Positions 1-8,966 of a DNA stretch of 64,000 bases are shown here, one piece after another. Origin of the DNA: Verrucomicrobiaceae bacterium UBA7681 (GTDB lineage Bacteria > Verrucomicrobiota > Verrucomicrobiia > Verrucomicrobiales > Verrucomicrobiaceae); NCBI GenBank assembly GCA_002482965.1, contig DLGZ01000065.1:172165-236164 (forward strand), written 5' to 3'. Each line of letters opens with the position of its first letter. Position 1 is the stretch's first letter. Under the pieces are notes generated by a model. That model was not told the DNA's origin. It saw only the letters and a list, made by a program, of their open reading frames with translations, and made no database searches. Both the position numbers and the translations under genes were made by a program.

Positions 1-284
1 GTGGCGACGGTAAAGATCGACCACATCGAAACCACCCTCATCAGCACCCTCCTCGGCCCAATGCGGTCCCCCAGCCAGCCACCAGGGATTTCAAACAACG
101 CATAAGCCCACCCAAACGCCGCAAACGCATACCCCATCTGCGTCTTTGTCAGCCCCATTTCCTCCTGCATCATCGGCGCAGCCTGCGAGATGCACACGCG
201 GTCGATGTAGGTGATCACCGCCAGCGTGACGGCAAAAAACAGCACCACCTGACGGGCGCGTGAAGGTCTGATGCTGGATTCCAT
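1..284 (-). CDS. MFS transporter, N-terminal part (runs off window)
   Basis: The reading frame starts at the ATG at 284 and leaves the window at base 1, so only about 94 residues are visible. They show a short basic N-terminus, a first membrane segment (VVLFFAVTLAVITYIDRVC), a second (YAFAAFGWAYALFEIPGGWL) and the MFS loop signature GDRIGPRR between helices 2 and 3. The IDRVCIS...EMGLTKTQMG pattern is typical of the anion:cation symporter branch (hexuronate, glucarate and phthalate carriers), so an organic acid or sugar acid substrate is likely. The substrate cannot be fixed from this fragment. The gene is separated from the next one by about 66 bases. Confidence 0.85.
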   Translation of the reverse strand, partial: MESSIRPSRARQVVLFFAVTLAVITYIDRVCISQAAPMMQEEMGLTKTQMGYAFAAFGWAYALFEIPGGWLGDRIGPRRVLMRVVSMWSIFTVA

Positions 285-350
285 GAGCGGTTGGGTAAGC
301 GCGCATGCTGTCACGCGACCTGACTCAACGTCAACTCCTCAAACATTCCA

Positions 351-503
351 TCACGGCTCACCCACGGTAGGATTGGCCACCACAATCGCACTCACCTTGA
401 TCGCCCGCGTCAGCACCTCCTTCGGCTGCTTGCCGCTTGGCACCAGCTCATGCGCCATGCCTTTTGTGGTATGCCCTATCCCTGCCCGACTGGCCTCACT
501 CAT
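351..503 (-). CDS. Possible 50-residue ORF coupled to the ymdB-like gene
   Basis: The ATG at 503 lies inside the last codons of the upstream ymdB-like gene and overlaps its stop by eight bases, an arrangement compatible with translational coupling. The product would be 50 residues, begins MSEASRAGIGHTTKGMAHEL and ends IKVSAIVVANPTVGEP. I recognise no family, and there is no signal peptide or obvious domain. GC-rich DNA gives many chance frames, so this is a weak call supported only by position. Confidence 0.2.
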   Translation of the reverse strand: MSEASRAGIGHTTKGMAHELVPSGKQPKEVLTRAIKVSAIVVANPTVGEP

Positions 504-1317
504 GCCACGTCCGCGCCACACGCTCAATACTGAGGGCCTTGCCCGTGGCGGGATCAATCGTGATCATACATCCATTCACCCGCACCGCACCGCTCCCAAC
601 GCCGAATCTTGTCGGCATCATGCTGTGGAACCGCTCCAGCACGGGCTCAATCTGGCTGCCGATGACGCTGTCCATCGGCCCGCACATGCCCGCATCGCTT
701 TGAAACGCAGTCCCCTTCGGCAGCACGCGCTCATCAGCCGTGGGCACATGGGTGTGGGTGCCCACCACCGCTGAGACTTTGCCATCCAAATGCCAGCCCA
801 TCGCGACTTTCTCGCTCGTGGCCTCAGCATGGAAATCCACAAAGATCACCGGCGTCTCCTCCCGCAGCTTTTCCACAAGAGCGGAAATGGCCGGGAAAGG
901 ATTGTCGAGCTGCTGGTTCATAAACGTGCGCCCCTGGAGGTTCACCACCGCCACTTTGCACTTCTTCGATTCCAGCACGATGAAGCCGTTGCCAGGTGTG
1001 CCCTCGGGGTAGTTCATCGGCCGCAGCATGCGCGGCTCATCGGCCAGATACGGCACAATCTCCCGCTGATCCCAAATATGATCCCCGCTGGTCACCACAG
1101 CCGCACCGGCACGCATGAGACTGATGGCGATCTTCGGCGTGATGCCACGGCCTCCAGCGGAATTTTCACCATTCACCACAATGAAATCGAGCTTCAGTTC
1201 CTCCTTGAGCACGGGCAGCAGCAGCCCCACCGCCTTGCGCCCCGGCTCCCCCACCACATCACCCAAAAAAAGGAGGCGAAAGAGTCCGTCCCCGCTGTCA
1301 GCCGTGTTGTCATTCAT
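496..1317 (-). CDS. YmdB/TIGR00282-type metallophosphoesterase
   Basis: A 273-residue protein matching the YmdB family of calcineurin-like phosphodiesterases, which hydrolyse 2',3'-cyclic nucleotides in Bacillus. The dinuclear-metal motifs appear in order: FLGDVVGEPGR near the N-terminus, NGENSAGGRG, TSGDHIWD, DFHAEATSEK and GTHTHVPTADERVLP. Full length for the family and cytosolic (no signal peptide). The gene is divergent from the amidase gene, with its start 18 bases from the first possible amidase start. No clear Shine-Dalgarno site precedes the ATG. The biochemical activity is inferred from the family; the fold assignment is firm. Confidence 0.93.
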   Translation of the reverse strand: MNDNTADSGDGLFRLLFLGDVVGEPGRKAVGLLLPVLKEELKLDFIVVNGENSAGGRGITPKIAISLMRAGAAVVTSGDHIWDQREIVPYLADEPRMLRPMNYPEGTPGNGFIVLESKKCKVAVVNLQGRTFMNQQLDNPFPAISALVEKLREETPVIFVDFHAEATSEKVAMGWHLDGKVSAVVGTHTHVPTADERVLPKGTAFQSDAGMCGPMDSVIGSQIEPVLERFHSMMPTRFGVGSGAVRVNGCMITIDPATGKALSIERVARTWHE

Positions 1318-1335
1318 CGTGGTGCTACTTAGTAG

Positions 1336-2886
1336 ATGATGAAGCCGGGGATCAAGTCTAGGATGTACTTTATGATGATGAAACGAATGCTGCGCGGCTG
1401 CCTGCTGCCGGTCACGCTCGCGTCCATGATGGTGACGCCGGGCATGGCGCAGACGATTGTGCCCGCACCCACCCCCGCGGCTCCGTTGCCCCCCGCCCAG
1501 GTGACGCCGGCAGCGCCGTCCTCTGTCCCCGCGATCCCACCAACTCAGCCCGCACCCGCTGCCCCTTTGACCCCCGCACAGGTGAGACCGGGCCCTGCGC
1601 CCGCTGCGCCACCCCCTGCCCCCGCGATCACACCTGCCGCACCCGCACCGCTCGCCCCGCCTCCGCCCCCTCCTGCGCGTCTAGACCGCCTGAGCTCACT
1701 CGGCACCAGACCCGACTGGCTCAGGCTGCAGTCGTTTCATCAAACACTCACCCGCAGCGAATTCGAAGCTGCCATACGGGATGTTTATTCCGACGGCTCC
1801 CCCTTCCCGCCGCCGTGGAATCTGGAATCTGATGGCGTGGTCATCAAGACCGGTGATCCCGTCAAGCCGGAAGCGCGCATCGCCTTCGCCACCCGTTCCG
1901 AATCGCCGCTGCCAGGCACACGCACCTGGAGGGCTGCCGCCGAAATGCCACCTGTCAAAGGCCGCCCACTGCTCAGCGACATTCACATCGCCATCGACCC
2001 GGGACATATCGGCGGCGGTTACGCCCAGATTGAGGAGCGCATGCTCAGCTTTGCCCCCGGCGAATCCATTCAGGAGGGCGATCTCACCCTCACCACCGCG
2101 CAAGTGCTCGCCGAACGGCTCAAGGCTCTCGGCGCCTATGTCTCCCTCGTCCGCGACCGTGCCGAACCTGTGACCTCGCAGCGCCCCGCCGATTTCATCA
2201 TTCAGGCACGTCAAATTCTCGTCGATGCCGGCTTTCCGCTGCCCCAGGAAAACTACAGCGGCGTCACCGGCGATGCAAAAATCCTCACTGTGCAGTGGCA
2301 GAGTGAAAAGCTGTTTTACCGCGTGAGCGAAATCCATGCTCGCGGCCAGAAGGTGAACAACACCATCAAACCTGACGTAGTGCTCTGCCTGCACTTCAAC
2401 GCCGAAGCCTGGGGCGCCGCCACCGCGCCGCAGTTCTCGCCGATGAATCACATGCACGTACTTGTGAATGGCTGCTACTCGCCTCTCGAACTCGAACAGC
2501 AGGACGTGCGCTTCGAAATGTTCCACCGCCTCTTCTCACGCATTCACCAGGAAGAGCTGCCGCTTGCCGAGGCCGTCGCCAATGGCATGCGTCTGACCAC
2601 CGGCCTGCCAGCCTACGTTTACACCACCCCAAATGCCCGCCACCTCGGCACAAACTCTTATGTTTATGCACGGAATCTGCTGGCCAATCGCCTCTATGAC
2701 TGCCCCGTCGTTTACCTCGAACCCTACGTCATGAACAACGAGGAAACCTACCACCGCCTGCTGCGCGGTCATTTCCTCGGCCGTACGCTCATCGCAGGTC
2801 GCCTGCAAACCAGCGCCATCGAGGACTACGTGCAGGGAGTCGTCAAAGGCATCGTCGCCTACTATCAAAAACACCGCCAGCCATGA
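1336..2886 (+). CDS. N-acetylmuramoyl-L-alanine amidase (Amidase_3), Pro/Ala-rich linker
   Basis: Predicted exported cell-wall hydrolase that cuts the bond between muramic acid and the stem peptide. A signal peptide (about residues 15-39, ending TPGMAQ) is followed by a long Pro/Ala linker (about 41-115), then a non-catalytic stretch, then the zinc amidase domain. Zn ligands look like H224 (DPGHIGG), E247 (QEGDL) and H353 (CLHFNA), with catalytic Glu probably E462 (VVYLEPYVMNN). There are several in-frame ATGs (1336, 1339, 1363, 1378); the one at 1378, just before the basic signal-peptide start KRMLRGC, is a strong alternative. Its stop overlaps the next gene's start in an ATGA, so the two are probably cotranscribed. 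Confidence 0.88.
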   Translation: MMKPGIKSRMYFMMMKRMLRGCLLPVTLASMMVTPGMAQTIVPAPTPAAPLPPAQVTPAAPSSVPAIPPTQPAPAAPLTPAQVRPGPAPAAPPPAPAITPAAPAPLAPPPPPPARLDRLSSLGTRPDWLRLQSFHQTLTRSEFEAAIRDVYSDGSPFPPPWNLESDGVVIKTGDPVKPEARIAFATRSESPLPGTRTWRAAAEMPPVKGRPLLSDIHIAIDPGHIGGGYAQIEERMLSFAPGESIQEGDLTLTTAQVLAERLKALGAYVSLVRDRAEPVTSQRPADFIIQARQILVDAGFPLPQENYSGVTGDAKILTVQWQSEKLFYRVSEIHARGQKVNNTIKPDVVLCLHFNAEAWGAATAPQFSPMNHMHVLVNGCYSPLELEQQDVRFEMFHRLFSRIHQEELPLAEAVANGMRLTTGLPAYVYTTPNARHLGTNSYVYARNLLANRLYDCPVVYLEPYVMNNEETYHRLLRGHFLGRTLIAGRLQTSAIEDYVQGVVKGIVAYYQKHRQP

Positions 2887-4334
2887 AGGTGCTCGTCGCA
2901 GGATGTGGATTCGTAGGGGAGCGTGCCGCTGACCTCCTGCATGCCGCCGGGCATGAGGTCATCGGTCTGACGCACTCTCCAGAATCCGCCGCACGCCTCG
3001 CCACGGTCAAACCCTGGCGCACGGAGTCCTGTGACATTTCCGCTCCCACCGCCGTCATCGCACTCGCCGCCAGGCTCGATGCCAGCAGCATCGAAGCCAT
3101 CATTCATTGCGCCAGTTCCGGCCGGGGCGGAGCCGAGATGTACCAAGCAGTCTATGTCGATGGCATGCGCCATCTCTCCGCTGCATTCCCCGCCGCCTTT
3201 CTGCTCTACACCAGCAGCACCAGCGTTTACCCGCAGGTGAATGGCGAGATCGTCGATGAAACAAGCTTCGCCGACCCTGAGCGCGACACCGGCCGCCTGC
3301 TGCGCGAAGCTGAGAACATCGCATTAAACGCGAAAGGCGCGGTCGCACGACTCGCCGGCATCTACGGCCCCGGTCGTTCCTTTGTTTTGAAAAACCTGCT
3401 CGAAGGGAAGGCCGCTATCGAAGGCAATAACGGGCAAGGTCGCGTCCTCAATCAAATCCACGCCGATGATGCCGCCGCCGCGCTCGTGCACCTCGTCACA
3501 CAGCGCCTGAGCGGCATCTACAACATCGTCGATGACGCCCAGATGACTCAGCGGCAGTGCCTGGAACGCTTGGCCCTCCTCTTTGGCGTCAAACTGCCCG
3601 GAACTCGCGAGCCCGACCCCGATCGCAAACGCGGCTGGAGCCATAAACGCGTCTCCAACACCAAGCTTCATTCCTCAGGCTGGGCGCCACTTTACCCAAG
3701 TTATTTTGATGCCCTGCGTGACGATCCCGCCCTCGCGTCCTCCATTCTCGAACTCGTTCAAGCCACCGGCGAAACGCCCCCGCCCCGCCAGCCCAACATT
3801 GTGCTGATCGGCCTGATGGGTTCGGGCAAAACAACGGTGGGGCGCATCGTCGCGCAGATGATTGGCTTCCAAATTGTCGACACCGATCACCTCATCGCCG
3901 ACACCGTCGGGAAAAGCATCCCCGAGATTTTTGCCACGGAAGGCGAGGCTGCATTCCGTCAGCATGAATCCGCTGCGTTGCGCTCGCTGCTGGGCAAACG
4001 TGGCTGCGTCATTGCCACCGGCGGCGGCATCGTCACCCAGCCGCGCAATCTGGCCATCCTGCGTCATCTCGGCTACATCGTCTGGCTTGACGCCGATCCT
4101 GAGCGCCTGGCACGTCGCACAGCGATGAATACAAATCGCCCGCTGCTCAACGGCGAGGAAAATCCCAAGGCCAAGCTCGAACGTCTGTTGACCGAGCGCA
4201 AGCCGCTCTACAAAGGCCTCGCCGATCTACGCATCAAGACCGCCGAACTCACGCCCCAGGAAACCGCGTACGGCGTCATGGAAAGCGCCCGCGTCTTCTT
4301 CGCCCGCAGGCAAAAGCAGGAGTCAGTGGGCTGA
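2883..4334 (+). CDS. aroK: Fusion: NAD(P)-dependent epimerase-like SDR + shikimate kinase
   Basis: A 483-residue two-domain protein. Residues 1 to about 290 form a Rossmann short-chain dehydrogenase/epimerase of the YeeZ-like type: VAGCGFVGERAADLL binds nucleotide, and LLYTSSTSVYPQ carries the Ser/Thr/Tyr active-site region. From about residue 303 a complete shikimate kinase follows: Walker A GLMGSGKTTVG, the shikimate-binding DTDHLI, ATGGGIV, and the lid arginine in NTNRPLL. Shikimate kinase phosphorylates the 3-OH of shikimate in aromatic amino acid synthesis. A stand-alone aroK is about 170-180 residues, which matches the C-terminal part exactly. It is translationally coupled (ATGA) to the amidase gene and converges on the MBL exonuclease gene with a 12-base overlap. 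Confidence 0.9.
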   Translation: MKVLVAGCGFVGERAADLLHAAGHEVIGLTHSPESAARLATVKPWRTESCDISAPTAVIALAARLDASSIEAIIHCASSGRGGAEMYQAVYVDGMRHLSAAFPAAFLLYTSSTSVYPQVNGEIVDETSFADPERDTGRLLREAENIALNAKGAVARLAGIYGPGRSFVLKNLLEGKAAIEGNNGQGRVLNQIHADDAAAALVHLVTQRLSGIYNIVDDAQMTQRQCLERLALLFGVKLPGTREPDPDRKRGWSHKRVSNTKLHSSGWAPLYPSYFDALRDDPALASSILELVQATGETPPPRQPNIVLIGLMGSGKTTVGRIVAQMIGFQIVDTDHLIADTVGKSIPEIFATEGEAAFRQHESAALRSLLGKRGCVIATGGGIVTQPRNLAILRHLGYIVWLDADPERLARRTAMNTNRPLLNGEENPKAKLERLLTERKPLYKGLADLRIKTAELTPQETAYGVMESARVFFARRQKQESVG

Positions 4335-5324
4335 CAAATTCAGCTCTAGCTGATCTTCCGCCCCCAGCGCCCGCGCATCATGCCCGCGCAGGCGCAACTC
4401 CGCTGCAAACTCGCGCGTCGAACCATGTACCAGGTAAATCCGCCGTGGTTTCACGATCTCGACTGTTTCATGCAGTTCAGGATAGTCCGCGTGATCACTC
4501 AGCGGCAGCGCCAGATCAACACCATAACGATACTTCGCGCTCGACTGGATGGCCCAGCCCGACAGCATCGCCGTGCGCATCTTTGGCAGATCAAGCTTCG
4601 CCCCCGGTGGAAACACCAGCACATGCCCTGCCACCTCGTCAGCCTTGAACAGCCGCCACTCCGGCAGCCTGCCCAGATGCGGTGCCAGCACCTCCGTGAT
4701 CTGCGCCACACTCGGATGCACCATCACTGGCAGACCCTCATCACACAGCGCGCAGAGAATTTCCTGCGCCTTCCCCAGCGAATACCCCAGCAGCACCGGG
4801 ATGCCCCCTTCACGCAGCGTGTCACGCACAAACGCCAGCATCTGAGCGATCACATCCTCCGCAACTGGAAACTTATACTTCGGCAGCCCAAACGTCGTCT
4901 CCATGATCAGCGTATCCGCCTGCATCAGCTCGCAGCGCTCCGCACTCAGTCCCTGCCTCAGCTTGTAGTCACCCGTATAAAGCAGCGTGGCCCTATCCAC
5001 CTTTCGCGTCAGATGCAGCATCGCCGAACCCGTGATGTGCCCCGCCGGCAGCAGCCGCATTTCCCAACCTTCCCACTCAAACACCTCCCTCATCTGCGGA
5101 GACACCACCCTCCCCGATTTTTTCACCGATTTGCGCACCACCATGAGTTGATGCGTGATCTCCGAGCAAATCGTCAGCGCATGTCGTCCCACATGATCAC
5201 TGTGCGCATGCGAAACAAACGCCCGCTCCCGCCCAAAATGCGGATCCAGCCACAAATCCGCCTCCGGTAGATAAATGCCGCGTGGATGCGTAACTTCGAT
5301 GAGCGGGGGCATGATCTCGATCAT
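4323..5324 (-). CDS. MBL-fold exonuclease (ligase-associated/CPSF-like)
   Basis: A 333-residue metallo-beta-lactamase-fold nuclease. The metal motif HAHSDHVG (H39, H41, D43, H44) sits near the N-terminus, followed by PAGHITGSAML, YTGDYKLR and the C-terminal LSDHADYPEL. The beta-CASP-like middle and the LVHGSTREFA end resemble the DNA exonucleases often encoded beside an ATP-dependent DNA ligase. No ligase gene is adjacent here. The start at 5324 (MIEIMPPL) has an alternative at the internal Met five codons later. The 3' end overlaps the convergent epimerase-kinase gene. Confidence 0.87.
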   Translation of the reverse strand: MIEIMPPLIEVTHPRGIYLPEADLWLDPHFGRERAFVSHAHSDHVGRHALTICSEITHQLMVVRKSVKKSGRVVSPQMREVFEWEGWEMRLLPAGHITGSAMLHLTRKVDRATLLYTGDYKLRQGLSAERCELMQADTLIMETTFGLPKYKFPVAEDVIAQMLAFVRDTLREGGIPVLLGYSLGKAQEILCALCDEGLPVMVHPSVAQITEVLAPHLGRLPEWRLFKADEVAGHVLVFPPGAKLDLPKMRTAMLSGWAIQSSAKYRYGVDLALPLSDHADYPELHETVEIVKPRRIYLVHGSTREFAAELRLRGHDARALGAEDQLELNLSAH

Positions 5325-5400
5325 ACGTCACCCACTGCCAAACATCCGCCTGATCTTGGCAGCATCTTGCTGTTTCCTCAGTTTGCATCAATGATGCCGC

Positions 5401-6774
5401 ATGGCCTCCCTCGCCGATCAACTCATCTCCCTTCTCGGTCCCGACCGCGTTTCTGCCACGCAGGCAGACATCGCCACGCACAGCACTGACAAATGGTTCG
5501 CGTCCAATCCGCCTGATGTCGTGGTGCATGCTGAATCCACCGCTGAAGTCTCCGAAGTACTGCGCTTTGCCAATGCAAACCGCATTCCCGTCACACCTCA
5601 GGGTTCACGCGTGGGTTATGTCGGTGGCTGCGTGCCGTTGAAGGGTGGCATCGCGCTTTCAGTCGCTCGCATGAATAAGATCAAGGAGATCACCCTCGCA
5701 GACGGCGTGGCGGTGATCGAACCGGGTGTCATCACGGGGCATCTGCAAAATGAAGTGCGCAAACTCGGCTGGTTTTATCCACCAGACCCAGCCTCGCTCA
5801 AGGAATGCAGCCTCGGCGGCAACATCGCCACCAATGCAGGCGGACCGCGCTGCCTGAAATATGGTGTCACACGGCATTACGTGCTCGGTTTGGAGGCTGT
5901 GCTGGCAGATGGCTCCATCGTGAAAGCCGGCGGACGCTGCCACAAAAACAAAACCGGCTTCGACCTCGTCGGCCTCATGGTCGGCAGCGAAGGCATGCTC
6001 GGCGTCGTCACCGAAGCCACCCTGCGCCTGATCCCGCACCCCCCCATGCGCGCGATGCTCTCCGCAGGCTTCAACTCTTTCGCCGAAGCGGCAAATGCCG
6101 TGCAACGCATCCTCGGCAGCGGCTTCCTTCCCAGCGCCCTCGAAATAGCTGACAAGTTCACCCTGCGCGCTGCCCGTGAATACCTCGGTGCCTCCGTCAC
6201 CCCGGAAGGTGATGCCCACCTGCTAGTCGAGATCGACGGCCAGGCCGATTCAGTCAAAGGCGAGATCGAACAGCTCGCCAAGCTCGTGGAGAGCCTCGGC
6301 AGCATCTGCTTAAACAAGGCCATGGGCGATGAAGCCTGCGAAGCCTTCTGGAAACTGCGCCGTGAGTTCAGCTACAGCCTGCGCAATACCGGCCTCATCA
6401 AACTGAACGAAGACATCGTCGTACCACGTGGTCGTCTCGTGGACCTCGTCGATTTCGCAGAAAAACTCCAAAGCGAAAACGGCTTCCCCGTCGCCTGTTT
6501 CGGCCATGCGGGTGACGGCAACATCCACGTCAACATCATGGTGCCCACCATGGATGATCCTGAGATCCGCGAACGGGCCGAAGCCGCGCTCGACAAGCTT
6601 TTCCATCAAGTCATCGCCTGGAACGGCGCGATTACCGGCGAACACGGCATCGGCATCGCCAAAAAACGCTGGTGGCGTGATGCAGTCCCCCCCGCCGCGA
6701 ATGAAATGCACCTGCGTCTGAAGGCGGCGCTCGATCCAAACGGCATTCTGAATCCCGGGAAGTTTCTCGGCTGA
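5401..6774 (+). CDS. glcD: FAD-linked oxidase, glycolate oxidase GlcD / D-lactate dehydrogenase type
   Basis: A 457-residue flavoprotein of the FAD_binding_4 plus FAD-oxidase_C family. The N-terminal FAD-binding domain (about 35-180) includes PQGSRVGYVGGCVPLKGG and GGNIATNAGGPRCLKYG; the C-terminal cap domain carries CFGHAGDGNIHVNIM, TGEHGIGIAKKRW and the ending DPNGILNPGKFLG. The family oxidises 2-hydroxy acids such as glycolate or D-lactate. No glcE or glcF partner is next to it, so it may act alone or with distant partners; the exact substrate is not readable. It is full length and monocistronic by appearance. Confidence 0.9.
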   Translation: MASLADQLISLLGPDRVSATQADIATHSTDKWFASNPPDVVVHAESTAEVSEVLRFANANRIPVTPQGSRVGYVGGCVPLKGGIALSVARMNKIKEITLADGVAVIEPGVITGHLQNEVRKLGWFYPPDPASLKECSLGGNIATNAGGPRCLKYGVTRHYVLGLEAVLADGSIVKAGGRCHKNKTGFDLVGLMVGSEGMLGVVTEATLRLIPHPPMRAMLSAGFNSFAEAANAVQRILGSGFLPSALEIADKFTLRAAREYLGASVTPEGDAHLLVEIDGQADSVKGEIEQLAKLVESLGSICLNKAMGDEACEAFWKLRREFSYSLRNTGLIKLNEDIVVPRGRLVDLVDFAEKLQSENGFPVACFGHAGDGNIHVNIMVPTMDDPEIRERAEAALDKLFHQVIAWNGAITGEHGIGIAKKRWWRDAVPPAANEMHLRLKAALDPNGILNPGKFLG

Positions 6775-6825
6775 TGCCGCAGGCTTGCAAGATCACTCGT
6801 CCCAACTCTGTTCCCTCCAACCACC

Positions 6826-8022
6826 ATGACCAAACTGTTCATCCCTGCCCTGCTGCTCGCGCTGCCCTTGTGCGCCGCTGATTTGAAGTTCAAAAAGTTC
6901 ACCCTCACCGAAGAGTTCGTGGCGGAAGGAGCGCACTTCGCGGATTTCGATCATGACGGTCAGAACGACATCTGCGCAGGCCGGTTCATCTGGAAGGGCC
7001 CGGAATTCAAAGAGCGTCTCGAATTTGCACCCAAGTTCGAAAAAGAGCCCTACGATCCGGCCAATGGTTACAGCGATTTCTTCCTGACCTACGCCTATGA
7101 TTTCAACGGCGACGGCTGGAGCGACATCATGGCCTATTCCTGGCCCGGCAAGGAAACGTGGGTGTTCGAAAATCCGCAGAACAAAGGCGGTGAATGGAAG
7201 CGCCACACCATCTTCGATGTCACCGACAATGAATCCCCCGATTTCAAAGACGTGAATGGCGACGGCAAACCCGAACTCATCTGCCACACCGGCGGACAGC
7301 TCGGTTATGCCGAGATCGACTGGACCAATCCCTTCGGCAAAGCCCGCTTCCGCCCCATCTCGCCAAAATCAGCGGAGAACGACAAGAAATACTTCCGCTA
7401 CACTCACGGCTATGGCGTGGGCGATGTGAACGGCGACGGTCGCCCAGACATCCTCGACAAAGAAGGCTGGCGCGAACAGCCCGCAGACACCAAGGCCGAC
7501 AGCGACTGGGTCTTTCATCCTCAGCTCTTTACTGTGGCAGGCGGACGCGGCGGCTCTTTCATCCTCGTTTACGATGTGAACGGCGACGGTCGCAACGACG
7601 TGATCAGCAGCTATGACGCACATGGCTACGGCTTCGGCTGGTTCGAGCAAAAAGCCGACGGCACCTTCGCCGAGCACAAGCTCATGGGAGCCACCGTCGA
7701 AGACAGCCCGGTGGGTGTGAAATTCAGTCAGCTCCACGCCATGCAACTCGCCGACATGAACGGCGACGGCGTCATGGACGTCGTCACCGGCAAGCGCCGC
7801 TGGGCCCACGGCCCTATGAAGGACGACGAGCCGAATGCAGCTCCCGTGCTCTACTGGTTCGAAATCAAACGCGAAGGCAAAGAAGCCAAATTCATCCCCC
7901 ATCAGATCGACGACAACAGCGGTGTCGGCACCCAGGTGACTCCCGGAGACGTGAACAAGGACGGCAAGATGGACGTCGTCATCGGCAACAAGAAGGGCGT
8001 GTTCGTCTTCCTGCAGGAATAA
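6826..8022 (+). CDS. Secreted FG-GAP/VCBS repeat protein
   Basis: A 398-residue exported protein. A short signal peptide (MTKLFIPALLLALPLCAA) is followed by at least seven calcium-loop motifs of the DxNxDGxxD type, for example DFNGDGWSDI, DVNGDGKPEL, DVNGDGRPDI, DVNGDGRNDV, DMNGDGVMDV and DVNKDGKMDV. These mark the blades of a seven-bladed integrin-alpha-like beta-propeller. Such proteins are abundant in Verrucomicrobia and Planctomycetes, usually without a known function. No enzymatic domain is fused. It lies 51 bases after the glcD-like gene; a hairpin terminator follows inside the convergent fmt gene. Confidence 0.88.
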   Translation: MTKLFIPALLLALPLCAADLKFKKFTLTEEFVAEGAHFADFDHDGQNDICAGRFIWKGPEFKERLEFAPKFEKEPYDPANGYSDFFLTYAYDFNGDGWSDIMAYSWPGKETWVFENPQNKGGEWKRHTIFDVTDNESPDFKDVNGDGKPELICHTGGQLGYAEIDWTNPFGKARFRPISPKSAENDKKYFRYTHGYGVGDVNGDGRPDILDKEGWREQPADTKADSDWVFHPQLFTVAGGRGGSFILVYDVNGDGRNDVISSYDAHGYGFGWFEQKADGTFAEHKLMGATVEDSPVGVKFSQLHAMQLADMNGDGVMDVVTGKRRWAHGPMKDDEPNAAPVLYWFEIKREGKEAKFIPHQIDDNSGVGTQVTPGDVNKDGKMDVVIGNKKGVFVFLQE

Positions 8023-8027
8023 GCAAC

Positions 8028-8957
8028 TCAGTGCAACACATCACCCGCCTGCAGCGGGTGCCCGCGTAGGAAGTCGGCGGCAGACAAACGTCTGCCGCCT
8101 TCTATTTGCACCTCGGTGAGATTCAGCAGGCCCTTGCCACAACTGACGAGAATTCCGTCTGCATTTGCGCTGACAATCGTACCCGGCGCAGGGCAGACAT
8201 CTGCGCTGACGATGGGCTGGGCGCGATGGATCTTCATCTGCGCCTCCTTGAGCAGGCAGGAAGTGCCCGGCCACGGTGTGAAAGCGCGGATGAGGTGGTC
8301 GAGCTCGATAGCGGGACGTGCCCAGTCGAGGCGGCCGTCCTGACGGGTGAGTTTGCGGACGTGGGTGACTTTGGATTCGTCCTGCTTTTCACGGGGTGGG
8401 TTCCCGGTGGCAAGGAGGTCGAGGGCTTCTTCGAGGGCGGCGGGTGCTCGCTGCGCGAGTTTGTCATGCAGGCTGCCGCCCGTTTCATCGCAAGCAATGG
8501 CAAGGCGATGCATGAGGAGGATGTCGCCGGTGTCGAGGCCTTCATCCATGAACATGATGGTGACACCGGTCTCGGTATCGCCGTCACGGATGGCGGCCTG
8601 GATGGGTGCGGCACCACGGTGGCGTGGCAGCAGGGAGGTGTGGACGTTTAAGCAGCCTAGAGGTGGGACATCCAGCACGGCACGGGACAAAATCTGGCCA
8701 TAGGCCACGACGATGGCGATGTCGGCGTTGAAGGCTTTCAGTTCCTCCACGGCGTGACGGATTTTCAGAGGCTGCATGACGGTGAGCCCTGCTGCAAGGG
8801 CACGCACCTTGATCTGTGGCGAGGTGAGCACCTGCTTGCGGCCCACGGGTTTGTCGGGCTGTGTGATGACGCCGACGACTTCGTGCTTCGTGGTGTTGAG
8901 CAGCCACTCCAGCGAGGGAAGGCCGATGTCGCCGGTGCCGATGAAAAGAACTCGCAT
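8028..8957 (-). CDS. fmt: Methionyl-tRNA formyltransferase
   Basis: Formylates initiator Met-tRNA using 10-formyl-tetrahydrofolate. The 309-residue length is standard. Visible motifs are the Rossmann start FIGTGDIGLPSLEWLL, the formyltransferase active site NVHTSLLPRHRGAAPIQ (Asn, His) and the later GLDTGDILL with the catalytic Asp; the C-terminal OB-like domain (about 205-309) carries FTPWPGTSC. It starts nine bases after the stop of the adenylate kinase gene, so adk-like and fmt are probably cotranscribed. The 3' end is convergent with the VCBS gene. Confidence 0.96.
   Translation of the reverse strand: MRVLFIGTGDIGLPSLEWLLNTTKHEVVGVITQPDKPVGRKQVLTSPQIKVRALAAGLTVMQPLKIRHAVEELKAFNADIAIVVAYGQILSRAVLDVPPLGCLNVHTSLLPRHRGAAPIQAAIRDGDTETGVTIMFMDEGLDTGDILLMHRLAIACDETGGSLHDKLAQRAPAALEEALDLLATGNPPREKQDESKVTHVRKLTRQDGRLDWARPAIELDHLIRAFTPWPGTSCLLKEAQMKIHRAQPIVSADVCPAPGTIVSANADGILVSCGKGLLNLTEVQIEGGRRLSAADFLRGHPLQAGDVLH
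8076..8107 (+). terminator. Candidate intrinsic terminator inside the 3' end of fmt
   Basis: GGCGGCAGAC (8076-8085), loop AAAC, GTCTGCCGCC (8090-8099) form a perfect 10-bp stem, followed on the plus strand by TTCTATTT. It lies about 54 bases downstream of the VCBS gene's stop and within the last codons of the convergent fmt gene, so the terminator shares its bases with coding sequence. Confidence 0.6.
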
Positions 8958-8966
8958 GGTCTGCGG

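Noticed and set aside
351..503. SpoVS-like protein reading of the small ORF
   Set aside because: Only a short resemblance in the KVSA word; length and the rest of the sequence do not fit SpoVS.
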